From assembly GCA_030280995.1 (NCBI GenBank), contig JASXTE010000054.1, forward strand, positions 62,001 to 126,000: DNA of 64,000 bases, read 5' to 3'. This document shows, one piece after another, positions 1 through 11,800 of this stretch. Under the pieces are notes generated by a model, which did no database searches, was not told the DNA's origin, and was given only the letters and a program-made list of their open reading frames with translations. This DNA comes from Hemileia vastatrix. Its lineage: Eukaryota > Basidiomycota > Pucciniomycetes > Pucciniales > Zaghouaniaceae. Position 1 is the stretch's first letter; each line of letters begins with the position of its first letter. The position numbers and the translations under genes are program-made.

Positions 1-352
1 AGGGTAAACAACTTCTACGAAATAAAATGATCCAGTTAAATTATCGTCTTGCACTGAATGACACAGTTGATAGTATTGTATAAGATTCGTGTGTCTCTTC
101 CATCCATCATAGTCATTGCAGCTTCTGTCTTTTTTGAAGTCCATCGGCAGAGTCTTTTAAGTTTTTCTTCCACTCGTTATTCAAGTGTAGGTCATTTTTC
201 TTTAACAAGTGATTTATTAATTCAATAAATTTCGACCTGTGAGGATATTGAAATTCGTCATTGATATTGACAAATTTTATCCAATCATATTCGAATTGAT
301 CGGCACAAAGAGATTCAAGCTCAAGAAAAAAACATAGATACTTCTCTAACAC
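1..352 (-). pseudogene. NRF-6-like acyltransferase, N-terminal fragment with frameshift (runs off left edge)
   Basis: Read on the minus strand, this encodes a peptide that aligns with the start of the intact neighbour at 1071-3086. Shared marks are W-x-x-F-V near the N-terminus, a following stretch ending A-D-G-L, and further on C-x-S-V then T-G-S-F and a V/L-Y-P motif. These lie in the extracellular NRF domain. The first part (352-113) ends at a TGA. The homology resumes in a different frame downstream, so one base must be gained or lost, most simply in the run of six A near 131-136. The position matching the neighbour's ATG is GTG, and the frame closes upstream at TAG-TAA with no ATG. The counterpart of the signal peptide carries several acidic residues. 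The two lesions suggest a pseudogene, though an assembly indel plus an unseen 5' exon would also explain it. The gene continues beyond base 1. Confidence 0.7.
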
Positions 353-970
353 TAAGTGTTGGAAGTATGATTCTTTTTACTAGTGGATATAATCAGATGA
401 GCAACTGAAAAACTTGCGAAACACATGTAAAATTATAACTATCATGCAACTATTGCCAAGGCAAACATCCTTGAATTACTTTACAAATAATCAGAATGTT
501 GACCCATCGATGACGTCGAGCCACGCGTTTTCATTTTTTCACTGAAACCGCAAAATGCGTTACAAGATGAGGGTTTTCAAAAATAGCGGCGTTTTATAAT
601 TAGTCATATGTATTGAAATCACATATGATACTCAGTTTGAGTGTAATCATTAAGTTATATTAGAAGCGAATCTAGCTTGATCAATAGATAATTGGAAGAA
701 TGGAGTCCTTCAAGACTTTTTCCTTAGGCAGGAGAGAGTCTTACAAGCAACAAAATAAACTTTTCTTTGTCCATTGAGCAATTATCGCCTTGAACCTAGT
801 TTCAATGAAAAGTTACAAGATGAAGTTAAAAAAGTAATGCGCGACTGAGCTATTTCTATCCTTTGAAAATGGTCATTCTGTTTGAAACATCGAATATATC
901 AACTGATCTACGGCATAGCATCACCATTATCAAGCATTCAGCAGTCAGATAGAATACAACTATACAATCT
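353..970. other. Spacer between the two NRF-6-like genes
   Basis: AT-rich spacer without a convincing coding exon. On the minus strand, a short ATG-led hydrophobic peptide (MIVIILHVF...) begins near 444, in the same frame as the fragment at 1-352, but is cut by TAG-TAA. It may be the relic of that fragment's signal peptide or may be chance. I see no other feature. Confidence 0.4.
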
Positions 971-976
971 TTTATT
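971..976 (-). terminator. Candidate polyA signal (AATAAA) of the intact NRF-6-like gene
   Basis: TTTATT on the plus strand reads AATAAA on the minus strand, about 95 bases past the stop codon at 1071-1073. The distance is normal for a polyadenylation signal. No transcript evidence is available. Confidence 0.45.
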
Positions 977-1070
977 CACATTATCAGTTTATATTCAAGA
1001 ATGAGGTGAATCATTCAGATAAATAAAATTGAAAACAACTCAATAGCTTAAGTTGAAATGAAGTGACAGA

Positions 1071-3086
1071 CTATTTGACTTTTTTTGTGCTATCCATGTC
1101 ATTTCTGTCTTTGATGTCATTCGTCAAAAGAGATAAAATAAGCCTGTTGAAGGGCAATCCGACCAAAATGTGAAGTGCAGCAGCGATTAACAAACTAATC
1201 AATGTTGAGGAGCCCAGAATGGCAAATGAGAGTTCGGTCATCGATGAAAAAGAAGTGTTGAGTTGAATTCCGATGAATGCCATGACGAATGGATGGACAA
1301 CAAAATAAGCAAATTGCATTCTACTTAAAACAGTACAAACGTAGGTGAATTTTGATTTTTCTGCTGATTTAAGGTCTGACAATGACCACAGAGCGAAGAT
1401 TATTCCGGAAAGATAGATCGAAGCTGAAAGTACTTCAAGAGATGAGAATACTTTGTATGAAGTGGGAGAATCATTGATATCGAGCGCAATTAAGACATGA
1501 CGATAGACCACTCGAATTGCTGTCAAAATTGAACAAACAATTACCAGTTTCTTTTTAGACCATTGTTTTCCTTGAGCCATTTCGAAGCCAACATATGTGC
1601 CCAGAGTGTAAGGAATCAGATAATTGAAGGTGTTGTAAAATCTTGAAAAGTACAAACCAGGGTGATTTGAGGCATAATCGAATTGTGGTTTAAGATAAGG
1701 CAATGAAAGGTTGATCAAGATGGTCAGTATTGTCATGATGATTGTGAGAACCACGACGACCTTTCTCTTTGTTTGAATTGAGCGATTTCGAGCTAAAAAC
1801 ACAATAAAAGGGTAAAACAAAATTGCTAACTGCATATCTGCAGAGGGCAACCAGGTTACTTTGTTGCAAATCAAATCAAATTCAACCCAATTAGAGAGGA
1901 AAATCAAATCGTAGATTCCGTAATGATAACAGTTGGCCGAAGAATTTGCTGCTGACATGATCATCATTGGATGAGAAAATTGCCAGTCGGGCAAAATGAT
2001 GACGAGACCAACTGCAATTATTCCCACTGGAAGAATTCTGATTGCCCTGACAAATATGTAAAAGGGAAGGGATATCTTCTTCTTCTTCATTATATCGTGC
2101 CAACCAAGCATACCGAAAGATGAATGCATGACAAATGTGATTGAAAAGATGAGACTTCCTCTGAAAAAAATACTATCAGTCTGAGTTTGGCGTAGAAAAT
2201 CGAGAAGAGCACTATTAACATAATAGTTGTAATGAAATACCAGACCCGCACAGAGGTGCATTAATGTGCCAATAAACATGTAAAATGTTTTCCATCCAGA
2301 AATGAGGGCCAGAGTGTCACTCGATGGACTTTTCAGAAGTGAATTGGTATTTTTCCATATGTTGAAACATGACCAGACAGGATGCTTTTTCACATTCAAC
2401 AGTGAACAAGCGATGTTGATAATGATGATTGAGGCGATTAAAATTTTCAATAAACTCTTGACTATTTTGTAATTTGAGCTATCGTTGGTGTAGGGTTCTT
2501 CCAATGTCACTGTTAATGGATAGGAAAATTGTTTCAAGTATTTACTTTGTAGGATGCTCTTGATGTCAGAAGAAGAGCAGGAAGAAGGTAAACAGACTCC
2601 AATCAACCAAGGGGTGAAATGATGAGGACCTAAACGACGATGAATGCTCAGGACTCGAGAGGACAAATTAGAACTTGCATACCAGTCCATCGCTTCGGCC
2701 ACATTTTTTCGTGGATACAATACTCTCAAATAACTGAATGAACCTGTAAATTGTTCATGTTTGACAGATTGACACTGATCCGGATCACCCAAGTCGAAGA
2801 GTATTGCAGTTTCTTCTCCAGATTTAGAATGGGTAAAAGAGTTTAACATACTCATCGATTGATCATTCTTCTCCTCAAGTCCATCAGCAAACATTTTCAA
2901 ATGTTTTTCACACAAATTACTGACTTTCAAGTCATCTTCAAGTAGTAGTCTTAAAGTTAAATTATGAATTGTTAAACGAAAAGGAGAAGCATATTGATCG
3001 TAAATATCGACGAATTCTTTCCATTGCTGGTCAAATGTAAAGACACATTGACTAACAGTGAGCAAAAGTAGAATTTGACTCCACAT
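1071..3086 (-). CDS. NRF-6-like (nose resistant to fluoxetine) membrane acyltransferase, intronless
   Basis: Predicted 671-residue protein with a signal peptide at residues 1-18 (MWSQILLLLTVSQCVFTF). It then has an extracellular NRF domain to about residue 200, whose conserved cysteines include G-V-C-L-P-S-S-C. A first membrane segment lies near 215-230, and an acyltransferase-3 domain with about ten more hydrophobic spans runs from roughly 255 to 650, opening with S-G-W-K-T-F-Y-M-F-I-G-T-L-M-H. In the family, C. elegans NRF-6 and NDG-4 affect fluoxetine response and yolk or lipid transport. The acyl substrate is generally unknown. The whole gene is one exon. I chose the ATG at 3086 because the signal peptide follows it directly and it has A at -3. 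The frame stays open to an ATG at 3185, which would put 33 polar residues before the signal and has a weaker context. A TATA box and AATAAA flank the gene. A broken relative lies just downstream on the same strand. Confidence 0.93.
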   Translation of the reverse strand: MWSQILLLLTVSQCVFTFDQQWKEFVDIYDQYASPFRLTIHNLTLRLLLEDDLKVSNLCEKHLKMFADGLEEKNDQSMSMLNSFTHSKSGEETAILFDLGDPDQCQSVKHEQFTGSFSYLRVLYPRKNVAEAMDWYASSNLSSRVLSIHRRLGPHHFTPWLIGVCLPSSCSSSDIKSILQSKYLKQFSYPLTVTLEEPYTNDSSNYKIVKSLLKILIASIIIINIACSLLNVKKHPVWSCFNIWKNTNSLLKSPSSDTLALISGWKTFYMFIGTLMHLCAGLVFHYNYYVNSALLDFLRQTQTDSIFFRGSLIFSITFVMHSSFGMLGWHDIMKKKKISLPFYIFVRAIRILPVGIIAVGLVIILPDWQFSHPMMIMSAANSSANCYHYGIYDLIFLSNWVEFDLICNKVTWLPSADMQLAILFYPFIVFLARNRSIQTKRKVVVVLTIIMTILTILINLSLPYLKPQFDYASNHPGLYFSRFYNTFNYLIPYTLGTYVGFEMAQGKQWSKKKLVIVCSILTAIRVVYRHVLIALDINDSPTSYKVFSSLEVLSASIYLSGIIFALWSLSDLKSAEKSKFTYVCTVLSRMQFAYFVVHPFVMAFIGIQLNTSFSSMTELSFAILGSSTLISLLIAAALHILVGLPFNRLILSLLTNDIKDRNDMDSTKKVK

Positions 3087-3223
3087 GATCCTATGTTTGA
3101 AAATGTTTTCACTGACTAACTGGTTAAGAAAAGTCACTTTCGTGTGGTTTCCAGAATGGCCTTGAATATTATGTTGTGCGTTCATCAAAAGGGAATGTCC
3201 AATGGTTGCAACCAGTTTCAGAG

Positions 3224-3231
3224 TTTATAAA
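3224..3231 (-). promoter_or_regulatory. TATA box of the intact NRF-6-like gene
   Basis: TTTATAAA, which is self-complementary, would place transcription start near 3200. That leaves a 5' leader of about 115 bases before the preferred ATG at 3086, or about 15 bases before the ATG at 3185. The motif and spacing are seen in the sequence. Its use as a promoter is inferred. Confidence 0.5.
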
Positions 3232-3526
3232 GAGTTGGATTTTATTTTTAAATGATTACAAGGTCACCATTCAATCGTCTGTACTCGTCCAAATGTCATG
3301 ATGCAATTTCGATGAGAGATCTAATTTGTGAATGTCCTTGAAATCTTTACAACGGTTTGATAGATAAAATGTATCATTTACTTCAACAGTTAAACAATTC
3401 ATACAATAGAAGACAAGTCGATGATGAATAACCCATTTCAATTGCCGTGTCTATTTCAACAGTTTGTAGAAAAATTAAAAAGTTTACAAATCTGTCATGA
3501 ACAAAGAAGAATGATTATTGATCATT

Positions 3527-4378
3527 TTAAGCCATCGCCATTGGCAATCTAGTGACGTTATCCTCATCAATTGATGCAGGAAGAGACAATGTATCATATT
3601 GACCAAAATTTCTACTTGATCTAACTCTCAGTCGATGGCACACTAAATTGAGAACTTTTTGATGGTCGAATTTCCCAGACTAAGCTTACTTTGACTCTAT
3701 TCGACACCATTTTCTCCTCAGCTCAGGGCATGGTGAACATCTCAATGAGTCAAGCTTGTCTCCAGCTTCATTTGTCTTGATTCGGTATTTGGTGACAGTC
3801 ACAAATGAATCGGTCGACATTTACCAGAGAACTCGATGAAAGTCTCACCATTGAAGGAGGATGTTACTTGTTCACTCTAATTCTCGGTGTGAAGCATTAA
3901 GTGTGTACCTTTCACTCGTTCGGTGAGTTGAGAAAAATCAAGGCGAATTTTTTGTCCAACCGGAAGTAAAAGTTTGTCTTGCCATGTAGAGAAAAGATGA
4001 GAATGATTCACTTGATCAAGTTACAAGTTGATTTCATATCGAATCAAAGAGTAACTTGGTGGTTTGACAAACAGTGAATTATTTTTTCTTTATATTTTGC
4101 TTTAGTTCACTTGAAATATGCCTCTTTTTCCATGGATTTTAGGCAGGCAGGAAAATCCTTTCGAGTAAATTTCTTTTTCCGCTTGTTGTGTCACTTTTTG
4201 TGGTGAATTTTTCTTTCTCTTTGATAATATTTGCCCAAGTAATACAGTGAAAAGCTGAAAGAGTGAAAGTTGAATTTGAAAGGATCTTGATTTACTCACT
4301 CATCAAATGTACATTGATGGATCGCTTGTCAATGTCTGTGTCTGAGGGTTGAATGAGTGTGAATTTGTCGTTTGTGAG
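3527..4378 (-). other. Clustered minus-strand open blocks: uncalled spliced gene or decayed gene
   Basis: Several open blocks lie in series on the minus strand. Block A (4378-4300) ends at a GTGAGT donor. A 45-base candidate intron (4299-4255) ends in CTCTTTCAG, and block B (4254-4139) continues in phase. Block C (4077-3799) stays in one frame across TAA (4023-4021) and TAG (3879-3877). It contains L-L-L-P-V-G-Q-K-I-R-L-D-F, vaguely like the core strand of a CUB domain. Block D (3817-3686) and block E (3679-3527) follow in other frames. Block E would end ...NVTRLPMAMA and stop. Both in-frame stops could come from CAA or CAG by one transition, as expected of a decayed gene, but short introns could also explain the breaks. 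Stretches this short can be open by chance. I recognise no family with confidence. Confidence 0.25.
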
Positions 4379-6520
4379 TCAACCAATCAAAATACAAATG
4401 GAATAAGTGAAAGATGCAATATTCGATCTACAAGTTTCATTCGACAAGCATTACACTCGATGACAGCGATGATGTACTTTGCAAGTTGTTCAATGCTAAT
4501 AAGAATCGATTGAACATCCTTCAAGTGTTTCTATTTGCATTTGAAACACTCGGACGTCGATTGATTTTTTATGTTGAAAGCATTTTTATGTGCGATGAAA
4601 GGAGATATTTTTGTCCAATGAAGAAATAGAAGGTTGAAAAACTTGCAAGGAACAAAGTGTAGAAAGGGTAAAATTGACTCGACTGGTGGGTGTCACTACC
4701 ACTATGCTTATCACATGCTTACCGATCATTGTTTGCCCGACAATTGTGTATGCAAGTGATGTACGTGCTACATCATGTTTGCACATATTTACCTAATGTA
4801 CTTGTACACCAACATGCCCAACTTTTACCATCAACAGTCACAATTACTGGGTAGCTTTAACAATTGATCGAGTCAATTTTCTGGACAAATTTCACCCCAA
4901 GGTGAAGCAATTGCTTGTTGTAATCAGTTTATATTTTCTCTCTTTCTCTTTCTCTTTCTCTTTGTCGGAACTAGTTCACATAGAAACCAGTACACATGGT
5001 TACAATCTCAAATTAAATCTGCCCACTTAATGAAATAATAGATTAAGAAGGAATTTATCTTCTTCATTTGTTTACTCTAGATTCAATGGTAAAGTCTCAT
5101 GAGACCAAACTACTGGAAGTCCATCGTCGAATCAACCGAGTTTACGGTTTGCCATTCGTTAATTGATGATAATTTTAATTGCTACGATGACAGTGGAATA
5201 TTTTTACTATAAGCAAAATCGATTAAATTATCATAAATCAGTCATCAAAATATAGATGAGCAACTTGTTATGATCAGAGGCAACAATCAAATAAAATGCC
5301 TGGAGGACTGACAAAAAGTCACGTGACTATTTAGAATAGCATTCCTTTATAGCCTGAGGATTGTATGTGTTTGTAACAAGGTGAAGAATGTGAATTTTAT
5401 GATCATTCCTCATTATTTATTGCGGACAAATTAAATATGGACATTCAAAGAGAGCTCAAGACATTGAGTTGATTGATACATCAGATACGTTTACTCGATC
5501 ACCCGAATCGATTGTTTAACCTTGTCAATGTGGTCAAGTTCGACTGAACAACTACATTGTTCAGTGTTCATCGAGTGTGACACGAAGTTCACCTTTGATA
5601 ATTGTTGCAACAGTTAAATAAATCAAGGGGCAATAAGAAGCTGAGGAGATAAGAGAAGCGAGCATCAATGTAGCTTAAGTTGATCCATTTGGGCGAAAGA
5701 GGAATTCGACGAATTCTCCTCTTTGTTCTTAGCCAAGAGGATGCCTCGTCTGTTTTGCCTTTTTGCCCTTTGCCTGTTTGCTTTGCTGCTATTTCATTTC
5801 CTCCCTCAGTGTGTGAATTAACCAAATTACTGCAGATTAACTAGAAATATCCTTTGCTCGGCCTTCTGGTAGATTTGACCGTGTAATGGTGTAAATGTAC
5901 CAAATGTTCTGAGTGTTCATCCTTAAAAAAGGACAAAATCCGCTCGCATCATTCTCTTTCGCTCATGAACTGACTGTTTTCCACTTTCATCGCACTGGTT
6001 GTTGTGTCTTTGTGTCATTTTGTCCTTGTGTTGTTGTGTTATCATGCTTGTTGCCATTTTACCTTGTCTTCGTGTCGTTTTGTCGTCGCCAACATTGCTG
6101 ACGATGCAAACAGAGACAAATACAAGCGATGTAGAAGGAAAGAGCAATGGAAAAAAGAGAGTGAATCGACCAGACAAACAGGAAAAATGGAAAGGCAAGA
6201 CCTTTTCATGTCACTTGCATCTGTCTTTCATTGCTTTGGCCAGCTTAAATAAGGCAATTTACTTAGAACGTCCTTTTTTTCTTCACTCCAATGAAATAAA
6301 TACATGAAAAGCACTTTCTCCACTTACCGTTGCCATATTTAATCCTCTTCTTTTTTCCCTTTTGCCTTGTTACCCTTTTTTGCTTTTACCCGTGTAACTT
6401 CTCATGGTGCAATTCGTTTTTTCCAGTTACATGAGACTTCATCTTGGCAAACCGAGGTCAGGCAGCAGAGTACATTTTCTCAACAAATGACCCGTGTGAA
6501 GACAATGACACGATTGACAG

Positions 6521-6560
6521 ACATCCAAAGACATCCAAAGACATCCAAAGACATCCAAAG
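6521..6560. repeat. Tandem repeat, 10-bp unit acatccaaag, four perfect copies
   Basis: Four exact head-to-tail copies, followed by a degraded fifth (acaccaaatc). Perfect identity suggests recent expansion. Confidence 0.95.
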
Positions 6561-7316
6561 ACACCAAATCCAAATAAAAATCATCAACTAACAAGTTAAG
6601 TGATAAGTAATAAACTTGTTCTCTTTTTACTTTATTCTCTGACTGACCGATTATTCATACTTAGACTTAAATGGTAACAGTCAATGATATTTCGATGATT
6701 TCACCCTAATTAATCAATTATTCCACTCTTGATATGAGGAAATTTGATCTTCCAGCGTTGGCGTTCAATTGTCGAGTTTCTTTTTCATTGGTTCTTTTGA
6801 CATAAGTCATTTGTTTCCTCTGATGGAGAGTTGAGTAACTGGTGTAATAAGCAATAAAGGAAAGAGAAACTCATATGTGCTGATTGATACTGGTGCAAGG
6901 GTTGTGTGAACAGCCAACTGCACACAGAATAATCGAAGTGAGAAAATGTAATAAAAAAATTGCCACGGTTAAAAAGTAATCGACAGGAATTTTTCCCGAC
7001 CAGAAGAGGAGGAAAACATAACTGGCTAAGTTACGATAGAAAAGGAAAAAAGTAATACAGTAGTTACATTACAGTGTAGTTAAGTTAGTAGTTGTCCTTG
7101 TTCGATGACCGAAGAGACAAAGGAAAAAGCATCACCTTTTTACCAATTTGCAGTAATGTAGAGTGTTTTATTTAATCTTGTCTTGCAGAATGACGAATGG
7201 AAACTTTCATTTTACCGGAAGCCGATACGATTGATCTTCCAATGATATTGTGATATTTTGATAGTGTAATAGAATGATATTGGTACAATGAAACAATCAC
7301 CTAATGCCCGAGTATT

Positions 7317-7357
7317 GTAATGTTCTAATGTTCTAATGTTTTGATGTTCTAATGTAA
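7317..7357. repeat. Imperfect 8-bp tandem repeat (taatgttc)
   Basis: Copies of ttctaatg/ttttgatg run in tandem. The same word recurs as a perfect short array at 22039-22063, so this motif arose or spread at more than one site in the window. Confidence 0.8.
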
Positions 7358-8830
7358 TAAAGCAATGGTAGAGTCTGGGTCCTTTTAATGTTCTGCCAGT
7401 TTAATGTTTTCGGGACCAGTTTGAGGGGAATGAATTTTGCAACAACCTGAGCGGCAGACAAGTTAAGGCAACCAAACAAATTGAGAGAATGGATAGAGTA
7501 TGGAAAGTGAAGAGAATGAAGAGAATGAAGGGAGAGAACAGGGACAGGAAGAATTATCGTGTGGGTGGTGGGTCTTGACTTGCGACTTCTAATTCGATCT
7601 TTCCCACCATGAATATAGTACCTTTTGTAACATTTATTCTATCCGTACTTTGCTGTAAGGTCGTTTGCTAAGCTAAGCAATCTTTACATTTGATCAATGA
7701 TTAAACATTTCAGGCAAGGCGAAAAGGACAAGACAAGCAAAGAAAAAAGAGAAAGTGAATAAGTCCTTGAGACAAAAGTTAATGTCAAGCAAATGAATCA
7801 CCTCCAGTGAAGTCAATGACATGAAGTCAAGAAGCACACTGAGACTTGTGGGGGGAAAATACTTGTACTTGGATCATCATGTACAGGGCTAAGTGAAAGA
7901 CAGTTCTGAAGATGATATTCACGATGTCGGTGTTGAACCTGATTATGCTCAGGTCAGTAAATCGTATCATTAGACGAGGTGGATTCATCGCTTGTAGTTC
8001 TTCGTTTACCTTGATAGTTGAACAGGAGAAATATTATTCCCATTCGAAATGTCTGCCATCCACTTGATCAAGAGTGATTCTTCTTCACGTTTCTCCATAT
8101 ATTTTTCCATTGATACATGAGTGGCAAAGGTGAGAGAAAAACTGGTAACAATAAAACCACTTGTTCTACCTTCACACTCGCTGAGAGTGTCCTTTGGCCA
8201 TTTTGTTGATCTGTTGAAAAGACAGAAGATAACTCCTTGACTCAGGAGTCCATTGAGTTAATTGCTCTACTTGTGTTGCAAATTGTAATTGTCAAGTATG
8301 AAAATAATTTGTCACTGTAATGCACCTCTGACTTTACAAGTAGGCTTGGTATAAAAAAAATTCTACTCATTTTCAGGTGAATTATCCCATTGAATGTGAC
8401 GATTGCCACGAGAAAGAATTTAAAGTCAGTTCATTTACAATGAGTCATGAGCAGTTTAATTTTCCGAGTGACTTTTGTGAATTTGAAAAATTCAAGTGTA
8501 ACTTTGTCAAATGACAGTGAAAGAAAAAAATTCACTTGTACCAGGATGAAAATTTTTTACCATTGAATTTATGGAATCGTCCATCAATTTTAAAGGAAAA
8601 AAATATTATTTCTTTGTGTACGTGAACAGGTTAATCAATTTGACAATTTGATTGCTGGTCAATGTTTTGACAATATATTTGATAGATTGACTTGTGAATC
8701 GCTATGAAAAAAATAACTTTTCATCAATATCAGTAGAAAACATTTATGGAATGTTTCCATCATCGGTGAAATGGTAAATATTTGGCAAGACTCGGAAGTA
8801 TGAAATACAGATAGATGTGCAACACACATG

Positions 8831-8861
8831 CACACAAAGACACAAAGACACAAAGACACAC
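8831..8861. repeat. 8-bp tandem repeat (cacaaaga)
   Basis: About three and a half head-to-tail copies of cacaaaga inside a purine/C-rich stretch. Confidence 0.85.
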
Positions 8862-11800
8862 GTGTATACAGTTAACAATGACTGGGGTAGAGACAATGGA
8901 TGGAACGGATGAAAATCCGAATGAAAAATTGTCCGAATGTTCGAATAAGAACACGTCTCGACTGCCCTTTGATATTTTTTCGACATGGTCGTTTTCAGGA
9001 CCCCATGCACTTTGAATTCAGTGAAAAAAAACGAATGTGAAAATAGTGTAAATGTCACTTTTACACTTCTCCTCTTTCTTGTCCTCGATTCATGTTGAAA
9101 CGGGTACTTTTAATGTTAAAAGTACAAAGAAGTCGGTCCAATGATAAGGACAAGAAGGAACAAGTGAACATCACAAGGGAAAAGGACAATGTTTCCCTCT
9201 TCACTTTCCTCTTTCAGGGGCAACTGGTCCACTTGCATTTGTGACATGGAAAAATCGCTCCAAATCACTCCAAGTAACTGCGACCAAATGCTCTTTACAG
9301 CCAATTGTGAGAGACACAGAGTTCAACGAAAGCAAGGCTTCAACCTTTGACTCACATACGAGTTTAATTCGCTTTGTAACTTACAGTGAACAGTGAACAG
9401 TGTACAGTGTATTTATTTGGCTATTGAATTTTCTTGCTTCATTCACTCACAGTCAAGTCGAATGGTCACTGAGTAAGCCAATTTTACACGCAAATAGAGG
9501 AGAAATAAAAAATTTGTACTTTCATGTAAGAAGTAAGAGAAGGACAATCGACGTAGAATTTTTATACTCTTCATGCTTTCTGCAATCTGTACAATTTATA
9601 TATGTCATTGGTTTTATCGGTTAAGTTGACCGAGTCGGGCAGGAACGCTCAAGCCATTAGAACCATTAGGAGATGAGAACATTGAGGTTGCCATTGTAAT
9701 AAGCTGAAACATCATCTGGTTGACTGGATGGCTTTTCTCTTGTTCTTGCAGAGAATTTTATTTGTTCTCTTGACCGCTGGACATTCTGGTAGCGAGTGTG
9801 ACAGTCAAGGACATTAAGGTAGCTTCTGTGCTACAAATGACCGCCGGCAAGACAATTGTCCTGGCCGGCTCTGAGTGAGGGTGTGAGAATCACAAGTCAC
9901 GAAGAATTCGAGAAAAAAAAACGGAACAAAGTCGATTGATGGCACAAAGAAAAAAGGCTGAGGGGAAGAGACAAAAGGACAAGAAGACACACAAAAAGTA
10001 AAAGACAGTAAGAAGAGACAGAAAAGTGAGCAGCAGCCACTCCACCCACGCTGATCAGTGAGTCATCAAACACTAAATGAGTAATGAATGACCTGATCAA
10101 TTGGTTTTCCGCAGAAAAAGCAGAATGGACCACAGAAATACCAAAAAATTCCCCTATTGACCAAGTAGAACACAGACACACACATAGACAAAAGTTTACT
10201 TCATCACCTAAAGGTAATTGCTTGTGCTGATGAAATGACGCGCCAACACTAAAAAAATCTCCAGTCCAAGTGATGCTGTCACTTTGAAAGATGCAAGTGT
10301 TTCTTTGCAATCCTCACAATGATAAAATTGGACTGGTGAATTTGGCCAATAACAAAGACAGAGTAGAGAGAAAGAAAAGAGAGAAAAGTAACCAGTGAAT
10401 CGCCTGACAGTGTAATTGCCCCGAGGGTGAGTGTGCGAGTGTGCGAGTCTGACGCTGTGAGTCTATTCATAGTGAGACTGAATTACCACAGACATCACCA
10501 AGTGATTGACTGAGTCAAGTCAGACTCACATTGAAAAGAGACTTGAGTAAATGTTGTTCCTTGTTCAGTCAGTCAGTTGTTCTTCCCTTTGTGCTAAAGT
10601 CGTGTCTCAGGACTTACCAAATGCCATTGGCAAAGTGGCCCTTGCATATCATCTGAAGAGCTTTGCTCTGTCTCCAAAATGGACAGAATGAATGAATGGG
10701 CCAAATAGCAGTGACCATCAGCCAAAAGTGAGTAAGAGTCAGGGAGGGGGGAAGTAAGAGGAAGGGGGGAAATGAGGGGGTTCACGTCAGGGCCGAGAAA
10801 AATTTTCCTTTTCCCTTTTCACTTCTCCCTCACAAACTTGCATTCTGTACGTTCACATTTCCACATCCAAACATTGCACGATATTCACTCGCATGATGAG
10901 GCATATTTTACCCAATAGCGATCTTCTGGCACTGACCTTTTCTTTCTTTCATTCTCTCTCATTCTCTTTCTCCTTTTTCTCTTCTTCTTCTTTCTTCTCT
11001 CCCTCTTCACTTTTCTCAACACTCGTGCACTTTCACTTTTGACCCGAGTGCAGAGAATGAGAAAGAAACCAACGAATTCACTGGACACACCCAATTGAAT
11101 CGGAGAAATGGATTGGAGCACTTATCAAGTCCATGGACACCAATGGCTAACTTACCATCTGCATTTGTAGTGCTTGATGGATTGTTAAATATAAATTACA
11201 CCCAGTCAGGGTCTAATTTCAACATGATGTAAGTTCAAGTAGAAATCATTACGATCCTTGGACCTGATCGTAAATGGATGACAGATGAAGTAAAATGCAT
11301 CTATTGTTGTCAGTGACTTGATATCACATTGATATTTGGTGTAAATCACTTGATTCGATTGAATATGACATCATTGACAAACATGTTCATAATGGTCATC
11401 CAAATTGCCTGTAATGTCTGTTATGAAATGGACACAATTAAAGAGCCAACTTTTGGCCCTTTCACACTCGCTTTTATCTATGTTGGTGGCAAATGTTTTG
11501 ACTGACGACGTTACCGAACGCCATTAAGGTAATAAGAGTAGACAGAATAAAAGAGCGAATGTTTTTGTTGTGACTTGTTTGCTTCTCTCTTTCTCTCTTT
11601 CTCACTGGTCAGCTCTTTCTAGTCTTTCTGCTCTTTCTGCTCTTCATCCTCTTCAACTGTACAAATGTTCGGGCGAAGACATGAAGAGACTATTCTACTT
11701 CCATTACTTGTCTATGATCAAGTGAATGTTACTCAGTTAATGGAAGTGCAATGTCCACCATTTCGTCCTGAATGTTCACTGCATCATTCATCCCCTGCCG

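Larger units (their letters stand above)
4441..11600. other. Gene-poor low-complexity DNA
   Basis: No supported gene. The region is AT-rich, with alternating pyrimidine-rich and purine-rich tracts (for example 4930-4965 and 10925-11000) and short tandem repeats at 6521-6560, 7317-7357 and 8831-8861. Open frames here are short, usually overlap on both strands, and give low-complexity peptides rich in F, L and S or in K, R and E. A 71-codon plus-strand frame at 4414-4629 is the least repetitive, but it has no splice, domain or promoter support. Confidence 0.5.

Noticed and set aside
1891..2103. Minus-strand 70-codon frame inside the NRF-like gene
   Set aside because: A shadow of the acyltransferase coding frame.
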